Shown: piece by piece, positions 1-6,185 of the stretch
Numbering within the stretch: the stretch's first letter is position 1
Layout: each line of letters starts with the position of its first letter
Origin: Chloroflexota bacterium
GTDB taxonomy: Bacteria > Desulfobacterota > Desulfuromonadia > Desulfuromonadales > Geopsychrobacteraceae
Length of the DNA stretch: 6,233 bases
Assembly: GCA_015222355.1 (NCBI GenBank)
Contig: JADFVC010000141.1
Location: 1 to 6,233, forward strand
Direction of reading: 5' to 3'
Position numbers and translations under genes: made by a program
The notes under the pieces: generated by a model
What the model was told of the DNA's origin: nothing
Databases searched by the model: none
The model's input: the letters and a program-made list of their open reading frames with translations, nothing else

Positions 1-43
1 CATAGACAAAACAACAATCTCACCCTCCACGACGAATGGTCCC

Positions 44-47
44 GGAG
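44..47 (+). promoter_or_regulatory. Ribosome binding site that decides the cotransporter start
   Basis: GGAG is placed 6 nt before the ATG at 54. The alternative in-frame ATG at 36 is preceded by a pyrimidine-rich stretch with no Shine-Dalgarno match. The site therefore favours a 771-aa product over one of 777 aa. Confidence 0.65.
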
Positions 48-53
48 ATCAGC

Positions 54-2369
54 ATGAGTAGGCTCTTCAACGAAATTCCCTTCATGCAACGCTTTACGCG
101 GATTTTCTTTCCCGGTCAGGGCAAAAGAAAACCTCTCCCTTCCAGCAATAAGCTCGGCCCCTTCATCGGTGTTTTTACCCCGACCATCCTGACCATCCTC
201 GGCGTCATTATGTATCTACGCTTCGGCTGGGTCGTCGGCCAGGTCGGTTTATGGAAAACCCTGCTGATCGTTGTGCTGGCAAACTGCCTCACGCTGATAA
301 CGACCCTGTGCCTCTCGGCGGTCGCCACCAACTCGCGGGTTGGAGTCGGGGGCGCTTATTTCATGATTTCCCGCAGCCTCGGCTTGGAAATCGGCGGAGC
401 GATCGGCCTGCCGCTGTTCCTCTCACAGGCACTCTCGGTGACACTTTATGCCTTCGGCTTGGCGGAAGTACTGCGCCTGATCTGGCCCGCAGCCCCGTTA
501 ATGCCCAGTGCTTTTCTCATCATCATTCTGGTGGCAGCTCTCGCCTTTCGCGGGGCCGGAACTGCCTTGCGCAGCCAGGTCCCCATCATGGTCTTGATTG
601 TCCTGTCACTCATGGCGCTGTTTCTGGGCGCGATTTTCGGCGACACAATCACTGCGAGCAGCTCACCTCTCCCCTTCGAAGCGAGCGGTTTCTGGGCCGT
701 TTTTGCCATCTTCTTCCCGGCCGTGACCGGGATTATGGCTGGACTGAGCCTCTCTGGTGACCTGGCAGAACCACGCCGGGCCATCCCGCGAGGAACCTTG
801 TGGGCAGTCATCATCGGCTTTGCCATCTACCTGATCACCCCCTTTGCGCTCATTCTCGGTGCCGACCCTGCGACTCTGCGTAACGAACCTTTAATCTGGA
901 CGCAGATTTCCATCTTCGGCCCCTGGCTGATTTTACCGGGCCTCTGCGGGGCAATTTTCTCCTCTGCCGTCAGTTCAATGCTCGGTGCGCCACGCACCCT
1001 GCAAGCCCTGGCCATGGATCACCTGGCTCCGAAGCTCTTGGCCGGAGAATCGGAACAGGGAAAATCCGAACCGGTTTTCGGCCTGCTGATCACTCTGGGA
1101 TTGGCGCTTGGGGCGGTTTTTCTCGGCGATCTGAACGCTGTAGCCACCGTCGTCAGCATGTTCTTTCTCAGCGTATACGGCATCATCAATCTGGTTGCCG
1201 CACTGGAAAAACTTTCCGGAAATCCATCCTGGCGCCCACGGGTCGATGTCCCCTGGGGGTTGAGCCTGTTGGGTGCACTGGCCTGTTTTGCGGTGATGAT
1301 GTTGATTCACTTACCGGCCAGTCTGATTGCCATCAGTATCGAATTTCTGCTTTGGCTGTTTCTCAAGCACCACCTGCATTTAAAAGCGCGCGGCGATGTC
1401 CGTCGCGATATCTACCAGGCACTCGTGCGCTGGTCGCTGTTGCGGTTGACAGAAAGGCCGATGACCGCACGCAACTGGCGACCTCACATCCTGGTTTTCG
1501 TTGGTGATATCGAAAAGCGTCTGGACCTGGTTCGATACGCCGACTGGTTCAGTGAAGAACGCGGCATTATCACAGTCAGCGAATTGATTCAGGGGGATGT
1601 ACTCAACCTTGACCTCAATTTGCAGCAACGTCGACAGCATATTCAGCAGATCTTACGCCGGGAAGGGATTCACGCTTTCGGTGAAGTCAACGTTGTGCAG
1701 GATATCGAACGAGGAATTGTCGCGGTCGCCCAGGCGAACGGCATCGCCGGGATCGAGAGCAACACGGTCATTCTCGGCTGGCCTGATGAATTGGAGCGGA
1801 TGACCGCTTTTCTGAAAATCATCCGGCGCCTTAAACGTCTCAACCAGTCACTGCTCATCGGCTGCGTCAAAGCACTGCCAACCCGTCATGAAGGGACAAA
1901 ACGACGCATCGATATCTGGTGGGGCGGACTGCAACGCAATGGCGACCTGATGCTGTTACTCGCTTACCTGCTCAGTCGTAACCCGGAATGGCGCGGCAGT
2001 ACCATCCGTATTCTCAGCGTGGCTTCCAATGAATTGATGCAGGAAAAAACTGTCAGTTTCCTGCGCAAATTGATCCCGGAAATCCGCATCGACGCTGAAG
2101 TTCGGGTCATGGTCAAAGCCAAAGAAGAACGTATCAAAGATATCATCGTCGAACAGAGCAGCAGCGCGGACCTGATCCTGCTCGGGCTGGCAACCCCGGA
2201 AGAAGGGAACGAAGAACACTACGCACGCCGCCTCTACCGGCTGGCCGAGGGGCTCCCCTCCTGCATCTTCGTGCATAACGGCAGCCTGTTTATCGGCGAA
2301 CTGGTGACCCCGAACGACGACCGGCTTGAGGAGAACGGGGCAGCAAGAACAGTCAATCAGGAAAACTGA
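54..2369 (+). CDS. Cation-chloride cotransporter (SLC12/CCC family) with cytosolic C-terminal domain
   Basis: Inner-membrane transporter predicted to move chloride together with sodium and/or potassium. Residues are numbered from the ATG at 54 (771 aa). After a short basic N-terminus, about 12 hydrophobic segments span residues 37-440. CCC hallmarks visible are the TM1 segment GVIMYLRFGWVVGQ, GGAYFMISRSLG with Tyr102 at the family's potassium-site tyrosine, FFPAVTGIMAG (220-230), AIFSS (Ala300, Ser303, Ser304) followed by GAPRTLQAL, SVYGIIN with Tyr375 where the family has a chloride-site tyrosine, and NPSWRPRVDVPWGLSLLGA (390-408). Residues 455-771 form the soluble C-terminal domain; its ADLILLGL stretch (705-712) resembles the universal-stress-like fold of CCC C-termini. 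Residue assignments come from recalled family alignments. The family is certain; the ion set is inference. An in-frame ATG at 36 lacks a ribosome binding site, whereas GGAG lies 6 bp before 54. The gene is transcribed towards the patatin gene, and its promoter lies mostly outside the window. Confidence 0.93.
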   Translation: MSRLFNEIPFMQRFTRIFFPGQGKRKPLPSSNKLGPFIGVFTPTILTILGVIMYLRFGWVVGQVGLWKTLLIVVLANCLTLITTLCLSAVATNSRVGVGGAYFMISRSLGLEIGGAIGLPLFLSQALSVTLYAFGLAEVLRLIWPAAPLMPSAFLIIILVAALAFRGAGTALRSQVPIMVLIVLSLMALFLGAIFGDTITASSSPLPFEASGFWAVFAIFFPAVTGIMAGLSLSGDLAEPRRAIPRGTLWAVIIGFAIYLITPFALILGADPATLRNEPLIWTQISIFGPWLILPGLCGAIFSSAVSSMLGAPRTLQALAMDHLAPKLLAGESEQGKSEPVFGLLITLGLALGAVFLGDLNAVATVVSMFFLSVYGIINLVAALEKLSGNPSWRPRVDVPWGLSLLGALACFAVMMLIHLPASLIAISIEFLLWLFLKHHLHLKARGDVRRDIYQALVRWSLLRLTERPMTARNWRPHILVFVGDIEKRLDLVRYADWFSEERGIITVSELIQGDVLNLDLNLQQRRQHIQQILRREGIHAFGEVNVVQDIERGIVAVAQANGIAGIESNTVILGWPDELERMTAFLKIIRRLKRLNQSLLIGCVKALPTRHEGTKRRIDIWWGGLQRNGDLMLLLAYLLSRNPEWRGSTIRILSVASNELMQEKTVSFLRKLIPEIRIDAEVRVMVKAKEERIKDIIVEQSSSADLILLGLATPEEGNEEHYARRLYRLAEGLPSCIFVHNGSLFIGELVTPNDDRLEENGAARTVNQEN

Positions 2370-2403
2370 AAAGAGTAGAGAGCAACAAAGAAAAAGCCGA
2401 TTG

Positions 2404-2455
2404 CGACCCACCGGTCGTCAGATGTTCGGTTCTGCTGAACAGTTACGTATTTTTT
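2404..2455. terminator. Weak terminator-like region between convergent genes
   Basis: The 124-bp gap between the convergent cotransporter and patatin genes contains two small stems. The first is CGACC (2404-2408) with GGTCG (2413-2417) and a 4-nt loop. The second is GTTC (2429-2432) with GAAC (2437-2440), followed after 9 nt by six T (2450-2455). Read on the minus strand, the first stem is followed after 9 nt by a T-rich run. Each signal is weak, with short stems and displaced T-tracts, but the position between two converging stop codons fits a bidirectional terminator. Nothing else is visible in the gap. Confidence 0.3.
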
Positions 2456-2493
2456 CAAACCACCCTTTTCCACTCGTTAATGAACAAACCGTT

Positions 2494-3381
2494 TCATGGT
2501 CGGTTCACCTGAAAATGGGCGACATTATGCTTTAAAAACTTTTCCGGCAGGTATTTCATGGTCGTTTCGTAACCCTGTTGAAACAATTCCACCTTCTGCT
2601 CTTTTGATAATCCGAACTCAATAGGCGAAACAGACCCTGAATTAATGACAATCGTCGAATGCCAATATGCGTCATTGATAAATTCGCGGGACATTGTCGT
2701 CATAAACGAGCGAATGAGCATGACCATAAAAGCCGGCAACAAAGGAGGTTTTTCTCTTTGCTGGTCCCGCGGCTGAGCGTCGGCCCTGATCCTGAAAAAA
2801 CAGACCGGGGAACCATCACCGGCCCAGTCTCTTCGCAAGGCTTCTTCGGCAAGAATACTCCCATCAACCAAAACCTGTCCCTGATATAGCTTGAATGAAA
2901 AGAGCAAAGGAATCCCCATGGAATAACGAACGGCCGTTGCAACTTTAACTTCAGGGGTCCGCTCTTGATCGAAAACCACCGGACGAGCCGTCTGCACATC
3001 CGTCGCAACAACATGAAGATTAAACGGCAGATCGGCAAATACCGCACCGTCAACTTGTTGATCCAACCATCTTTCAAAACTGGCCCCGGAGGACAGTCCC
3101 CCACGGAACAACAATTGATAAGGAGAGTAGCCCTTAAACTGTCTGAAATCGATGTTCAGAGCCAAGGACTTGATTTCTTCGATACTTTTTCCTGCCGCCA
3201 GAAGAGCAGCAATAATGCTGCCCCCCGACACTCCAACGACATGATTAAAGCGAGCATTTAACTCATCCAGGGCAGTAATAACCCCGATATGGGCCGCCAA
3301 TCGCGTGCCGCCACCGGCAAGAACCGGAACCATCAAAAAATCCGTCTCTCCATTCTGAACCGCTCCTGGTGGTCTGTACAT
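2494..3381 (-). CDS. Patatin-like phospholipase (serine acyl hydrolase)
   Basis: Predicted lipid acyl hydrolase of the patatin family (295 aa), using a Ser-Asp catalytic dyad. The glycine-rich oxyanion loop is GGGTRLAAHIG (residues 23-33). The nucleophile elbow is GVSGGS, of GxSxG form with Ser52. The second active-site motif is DGS with Asp173. YSMGIPLLF (153-161) matches the conserved block before that Asp. No signal peptide or membrane segment is evident, so it is probably cytosolic. The loop differs from the common GGGxRG by having Leu28 where Gly is usual; whether activity is affected is unknown. AGGGA at 3387-3391 lies 5 nt before the chosen ATG; an internal ATG at codon 17 would leave only six residues before the glycine loop and has no well-spaced ribosome site. 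The gene starts 27 bp after the sulfite reductase stop codon and probably shares its transcript. Four hand-counted 60-base blocks average about 46% GC, against about 58% for four blocks in neighbouring genes. Substrate unknown. Confidence 0.9.
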   Translation of the reverse strand: MYRPPGAVQNGETDFLMVPVLAGGGTRLAAHIGVITALDELNARFNHVVGVSGGSIIAALLAAGKSIEEIKSLALNIDFRQFKGYSPYQLLFRGGLSSGASFERWLDQQVDGAVFADLPFNLHVVATDVQTARPVVFDQERTPEVKVATAVRYSMGIPLLFSFKLYQGQVLVDGSILAEEALRRDWAGDGSPVCFFRIRADAQPRDQQREKPPLLPAFMVMLIRSFMTTMSREFINDAYWHSTIVINSGSVSPIEFGLSKEQKVELFQQGYETTMKYLPEKFLKHNVAHFQVNRP

Positions 3382-3408
3382 AAGTATCCCTGTCTCTGAG
3401 AGTCCGAC

Positions 3409-4086
3409 TCACCCAGTCATTTCTCCCAAAGCAACCTGTTGCAGGTTTTCGGCTCCAACCTCTTCAAGTAATTTTCCGAAACGACACTTGCGATCAGCTT
3501 TGGCAAACCAGTCCAGCAACCGTTCTATCGCGGCCAGTGCCTGCTGTTCATCAGGGATATCCTTGAGAATCCGCCGGCTGAGCCGCGGCTGGCTACCACC
3601 GTTACCGCCGACCGAGAGGTGCCAGCCACGGGGAGAGCCGATCAGGCCGATATCCTTGATGCAGGTTTCAGCACAATCGTTCGGGCAACCGGAAACTCCC
3701 AGTTTGAGTTTCCAGGGAAGTTGCCTGCCATGGAAACGACGGTCGATCTCCAGGCCGATGGCAATCGAGTCACGCAGTCCGCGTTTGCAGCAGTCGGTGC
3801 CCGGGCAAATTTTCACACTGCGAACACAAGAGCCGATGGAATAGCCGATCGGCAAATCAAGATCTTCCCGGGCAGCGTCAATATCCTCTTCTGCCAGACC
3901 GATCAATGCGATTCGCTGGCCGCTGGTCAACTTGATTTTCTGCGCCCGGTATTTATCGGCAACATCCGCGACTCGTCGCAGCAAACGACTGTCTACCAAT
4001 CCGGCCGGGGTATGAGGAACGATGGCGTAGGTCTGGCGATCACGCTGCACGATGGCACCCTTTTCCTTGATGTCCTGTTTTTTCAT
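3409..4086 (-). CDS. Small siroheme/[4Fe-4S] sulfite reductase (low-molecular-weight assimilatory type)
   Basis: Predicted single-subunit siroheme enzyme of the nitrite/sulfite reductase family (225 aa), most like the roughly 220-residue low-spin sulfite reductases (P590 type). These reduce sulfite to sulfide in vitro; their physiological role is less clear. An N-terminal ferredoxin-like half-domain (about residues 10-80, with KLTSGQRIALIG at 52-63) precedes the cofactor domain. The cluster/siroheme cysteines fit C-x5-C (Cys94, Cys100) and C-x3-C (Cys134, Cys138, in SGCPNDC). CVRSVK (87-92), KLK (126-128) and GGNGG later on fit siroheme-side-chain and fold positions. Cys87, Cys99 and Cys142 are additional. 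The protein is about half the length of assimilatory or dissimilatory subunits yet complete for the small class, so I do not read it as a fragment. AGGAA at 4096-4100 lies 9 nt before the start. It leads a probable two-gene unit with the patatin gene. No electron-donor gene is adjacent. Nitrite as substrate cannot be excluded. Confidence 0.88.
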   Translation of the reverse strand: MKKQDIKEKGAIVQRDRQTYAIVPHTPAGLVDSRLLRRVADVADKYRAQKIKLTSGQRIALIGLAEEDIDAAREDLDLPIGYSIGSCVRSVKICPGTDCCKRGLRDSIAIGLEIDRRFHGRQLPWKLKLGVSGCPNDCAETCIKDIGLIGSPRGWHLSVGGNGGSQPRLSRRILKDIPDEQQALAAIERLLDWFAKADRKCRFGKLLEEVGAENLQQVALGEMTG

Positions 4087-4168
4087 CGCTTCGCTTTCCT
4101 TTATTTAATCCTTATATCTAGTTTCCATCCAGATTTTCCGGCGATATTTCTCCACAGTAATAAGCTGT

Positions 4169-4196
4169 TTGATTCCGGGGCAGATTCCTCTATAAT
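4169..4196 (+). promoter_or_regulatory. Sigma-70-type promoter for the quinone oxidoreductase gene
   Basis: A perfect -10 box TATAAT (4191-4196) follows a -35-like TTGATT (4169-4174, four of six consensus bases) with a 16-bp spacer. Transcription would start near 4203 and leave a leader of roughly 90 nt before the ATG at 4295. A short inverted repeat (ACAG at 4154-4157, CTGT at 4165-4168) abuts the -35 box. I found no comparably good promoter for the divergent sulfite reductase gene. Confidence 0.6.
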
Positions 4197-4239
4197 CACA
4201 GCCTGAAATCCATAACTTAAACAACAACTAAGGGTTTTC

Positions 4240-4250
4240 ATTGTAACAAT
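4240..4250. promoter_or_regulatory. 11-bp perfect palindrome in the quinone oxidoreductase leader; candidate operator
   Basis: ATTGTAACAAT is an exact odd palindrome located about 37 bp downstream of the predicted transcription start and 44 bp before the ATG. Its one-base centre makes it a poor RNA hairpin, so if functional it is more likely a binding site for a dimeric repressor on DNA. No regulator gene is in the window, and I cannot assign a factor. Confidence 0.3.
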
Positions 4251-4294
4251 TTGAGGATTTTTTCCAATCGATTTTTTATCTGAAGGAGAGAGAG

Positions 4295-5287
4295 ATGAAA
4301 GCAGTTCTGATGGACGAATTCGGCGGCGCCGAAGTCATGAAGGTCGGTGAAATCGAGAAACCGCAACCGAAAGCCAACGAAGTCCTGATTAAAGTGGTCG
4401 CAACCAGTATCAACCGCCCTGATCTGGTACAACGGATGGGCAACTACCCTCCCCCTCCCGGTGATTCAAAAATCCTCGGCCTGGAAGTGTCCGGCACCGT
4501 CGCAGAAATCGGCAGCGAGGTGACAACCTGGCAGGTCGGCGACCGGGTGATGGCTCTGGTCGGCGGAGGTGGCTATGCCGAGTATGCACTCGCCTACGGA
4601 AATCACCTGATGCCGATCCCCGAAAGCATGAGCTTCGAAGAAGCGGCCTGCGTCAACGAAAGCTATATCACCGCCTTCCTCAATGTTTTCATGATCGGTG
4701 GCCTGGAAGATGGCCAGACCGCGATCCTCCACGGCGGCGGCGGCGGAGTCAACACGGCGGCTGTGCAACTGGCCAAAGCCCTGACCCCCGATACCAAACT
4801 GATTGTCACCGCCCATCCGGACAAGATGGAGAGAGTCAAGAAGTTGGGTGTTGACCTGGTCATCGACTTTACCACGACTCCGGATTTCGCCGACACCGTC
4901 AAGGAATACACCAGCAAAAAAGGCGTTGACCTGATCCTTGATCATGTCGGCGCCAAATACCTGAAACCAAATATGAATTCTCTCGGTTACAAAGGCAGAC
5001 TGGTGGTTATCGGCGTGATCAGCGGCATCAAGGCCGAACTCAACCTGGCACTGATGATGGTCAAGCGCCAGCAGATCATCGGCTCGGTACTGCGCAGCCG
5101 TCCGGTCGCGGAAAAAGGGGAAATCATCGCCGAATTCACCCGCCGCGCCCTGCCGAAGTTCGCCGACCGCAGCATTGTGCCGATCATCGAAAAGGTCTTC
5201 CCGCTGGATGAGGTTGTTGAGGCGCACCGGATGATGGAAGGGGACAAACACTTCGGCAAAATCGTGTTAAAAATTGCCGACGCTTGA
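4295..5287 (+). CDS. Zinc-free NAD(P)H:quinone oxidoreductase, PIG3-like (MDR superfamily)
   Basis: Predicted cytosolic NAD(P)H-dependent quinone reductase of the medium-chain dehydrogenase/reductase superfamily (330 aa, the usual length). An N-terminal GroES-like domain (about 1-120) contains INRPDLVQRMGNYPPPPG (39-56) and ILGLEVSGTV, both typical of the PIG3/TP53I3 branch. The catalytic and structural zinc ligands of alcohol dehydrogenases are absent. The Rossmann domain (about 125-270) includes KKGVDLILDHVG and GRLVVIGVISG, and LRSRPVAEKGEI follows in the C-terminal part. The nucleotide-binding loop reads HGGGGGVNTAAVQLAKA (146-162), whereas relatives usually have HGGASGIGT, so two glycine-loop positions differ. 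The start is set by AAGGAG (4283-4288), 6 nt before the ATG. It has its own promoter and terminator and appears monocistronic, divergent from the sulfite reductase gene. Quinone, enone or other electrophile reduction is known for the family; the actual substrate is not evident. Confidence 0.92.
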   Translation: MKAVLMDEFGGAEVMKVGEIEKPQPKANEVLIKVVATSINRPDLVQRMGNYPPPPGDSKILGLEVSGTVAEIGSEVTTWQVGDRVMALVGGGGYAEYALAYGNHLMPIPESMSFEEAACVNESYITAFLNVFMIGGLEDGQTAILHGGGGGVNTAAVQLAKALTPDTKLIVTAHPDKMERVKKLGVDLVIDFTTTPDFADTVKEYTSKKGVDLILDHVGAKYLKPNMNSLGYKGRLVVIGVISGIKAELNLALMMVKRQQIIGSVLRSRPVAEKGEIIAEFTRRALPKFADRSIVPIIEKVFPLDEVVEAHRMMEGDKHFGKIVLKIADA

Positions 5288-5318
5288 TTGCAGCTGTTCA
5301 GAGAACCGAAACAACCCC

Positions 5319-5350
5319 AAAGGGCCTTCTCTTGCGAGAAGGCCCTTTTT
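5319..5350 (+). terminator. Strong rho-independent terminator of the quinone oxidoreductase gene
   Basis: A perfect 13-bp stem (AAAGGGCCTTCTC at 5319-5331 with its complement at 5336-5348) encloses a TTGC tetraloop. The stem ends in a run of five T (5346-5350). It begins 31 bp past the stop codon. On the opposite strand the T-tail is short, so termination there would be weaker. Confidence 0.9.
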
Positions 5351-5388
5351 AATCTCCTTATATTGAGCCGGTGGTTATTTATGCGAAG

Positions 5389-5462
5389 GTAGGGGCGAAT
5401 CTTGTCTTCGCCCGAATCCTGCTCGCCGACAAAACAAGGGCGATCACAAGGATCGCCCCTGC
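5389..5462. repeat. REP-like inverted doublet (two facing hairpins)
   Basis: Two 22-nt palindromic units face each other across a 24-nt spacer. The left unit (5392-5413) folds as GGGCGAA/TTCGCCC with a 7-nt loop. The right unit (5438-5459) folds as GGGCGATC/GATCGCCC with loop ACAAG. The right unit's reverse complement matches the left at 18 of 22 positions, and the outer ends (GTAGGGGCGA and TCGCCCCTGC) are near-perfect inverted repeats. This is the architecture of REP doublets (BIME-like elements) found between bacterial genes and often tied to REP-associated tyrosine transposases. Only one copy is in the window, so the dispersed-repeat status is inferred. Confidence 0.65.
5431..5459 (-). 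terminator. Possible terminator of the flavin reductase gene, formed by the right REP-like hairpin
   Basis: Read on the minus strand, the 8-bp stem of the right unit (5438-5458) is followed directly by TTGTTTT (5437-5431). It lies about 79 nt past the stop codon of the minus-strand flavin reductase gene. The T-tract is interrupted by a G, so efficiency is uncertain, but no better terminator is seen between the gene and this point. Confidence 0.4.
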
Positions 5463-5537
5463 CGCATGTTTCATCACCGGAGCAATAACTTAATTTAACA
5501 GCACCTATAGTTCATAATTTGAAAAACTATTTCCACC

Positions 5538-6113
5538 TCAAACAGCTATTTTTTTCAGCAACCAGGCCATGTTTTCACCGAGTCTCTGCATGGTGTTCAT
5601 CCCCTCCTCGTCCTGCTCCACGTCACCCGGATGGCGACCAAATCCGACATTCCAGTAACTCGATCCGGGAATTATCATCTGCGAGACGAGAAAGAAGTTT
5701 TGCAAGCTCTGTAGTGCATGCATCGAACCGCCGCGTCGTACCGCCACCACGCCGGCTCCCACCTTGTAGCGCAAGGCCTCCCCACTGACCCGGGTCGCGT
5801 AGCCGGCACGATCAATCAATGCCTTCATCTCGGATGTGATATCGGCAAAATAGGTCGGAGAACCGAGAATAATACCATCGGCCGACAACATCTTGCCCAG
5901 ATAGTCATTCAGCATATCGTTTTCCATCACACAGCGATTGTTTTTCTTTTGCGCGCACTGCATACATGCGGTACAACCGCGCAGCGGTTTGCCCGCCAGT
6001 TGGAGCAACTCGGTCTCGATCCCCGCCGCTTTCAGCGGGACGAAAACCTGACGGATCAGAGTAGCGGTATTACCATCTTTGCGAGCACTACCATTGAATG
6101 CGACAACTTTCAT
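5538..6113 (-). CDS. Flavodoxin-fold NAD(P)H-dependent oxidoreductase, iron-sulfur flavoprotein-like
   Basis: Predicted cytosolic FMN-binding reductase (191 aa, normal length). The FMN phosphate loop is NGSARKDGNT (7-16), and GSPTYFADITSEMKALIDR (84-102) is the second flavin-contact block of the NADPH-dependent FMN reductase/flavodoxin-like fold. Between them, Cys47, Cys50, Cys53 and Cys61 form C-x2-C-x2-C-x7-C, similar to the compact [4Fe-4S] motif of archaeal and bacterial iron-sulfur flavoproteins; that a cluster is bound here is inference, since many relatives keep these cysteines without demonstrated clusters. VRRGGSMHALQSLQNFF and GSSYWNVGFGR are also typical of the family. AAGGAG (6119-6124 on the minus strand) lies 5 nt before the ATG. 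The gene appears monocistronic within the window. Electron acceptors could be flavin, quinone or oxygen; none is specified by context. Confidence 0.88.
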   Translation of the reverse strand: MKVVAFNGSARKDGNTATLIRQVFVPLKAAGIETELLQLAGKPLRGCTACMQCAQKKNNRCVMENDMLNDYLGKMLSADGIILGSPTYFADITSEMKALIDRAGYATRVSGEALRYKVGAGVVAVRRGGSMHALQSLQNFFLVSQMIIPGSSYWNVGFGRHPGDVEQDEEGMNTMQRLGENMAWLLKKIAV

Positions 6114-6185
6114 GATCTCTCCTTATTTCAGGGGACTGTGAAGAATGGCGCTAGTTTAAGGGTTCGTAGCACGCTCCCCAGCAAA

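Noticed and set aside
36..53. In-frame ATG at 36 as the cotransporter start
   Set aside because: No Shine-Dalgarno sequence precedes it, while GGAG stands 6 nt before the ATG at 54; the six extra residues add no conserved sequence.
4154..4168. Short inverted repeat ACAG-N7-CTGT next to the -35 box as an operator
   Set aside because: Four-base arms occur often by chance; noted in the promoter entry but not supported as a separate site.
3619..4206. Open frame of 195 codons antisense to the sulfite reductase
   Set aside because: The opposite strand encodes the conserved siroheme cysteine motifs; the antisense frame shows no family features.
4466..5251. Long open frame opposite the quinone oxidoreductase gene
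   Set aside because: Its translation has no recognisable motif and is fully antisense to a well-supported gene; it is a by-product of that gene's codon bias.
5507..5530. AT-rich bulged hairpin just after the flavin reductase stop codon
   Set aside because: The arms pair only with a 3-nt bulge in AT-rich sequence and no T-tract follows in the relevant direction, so it is not a credible terminator.
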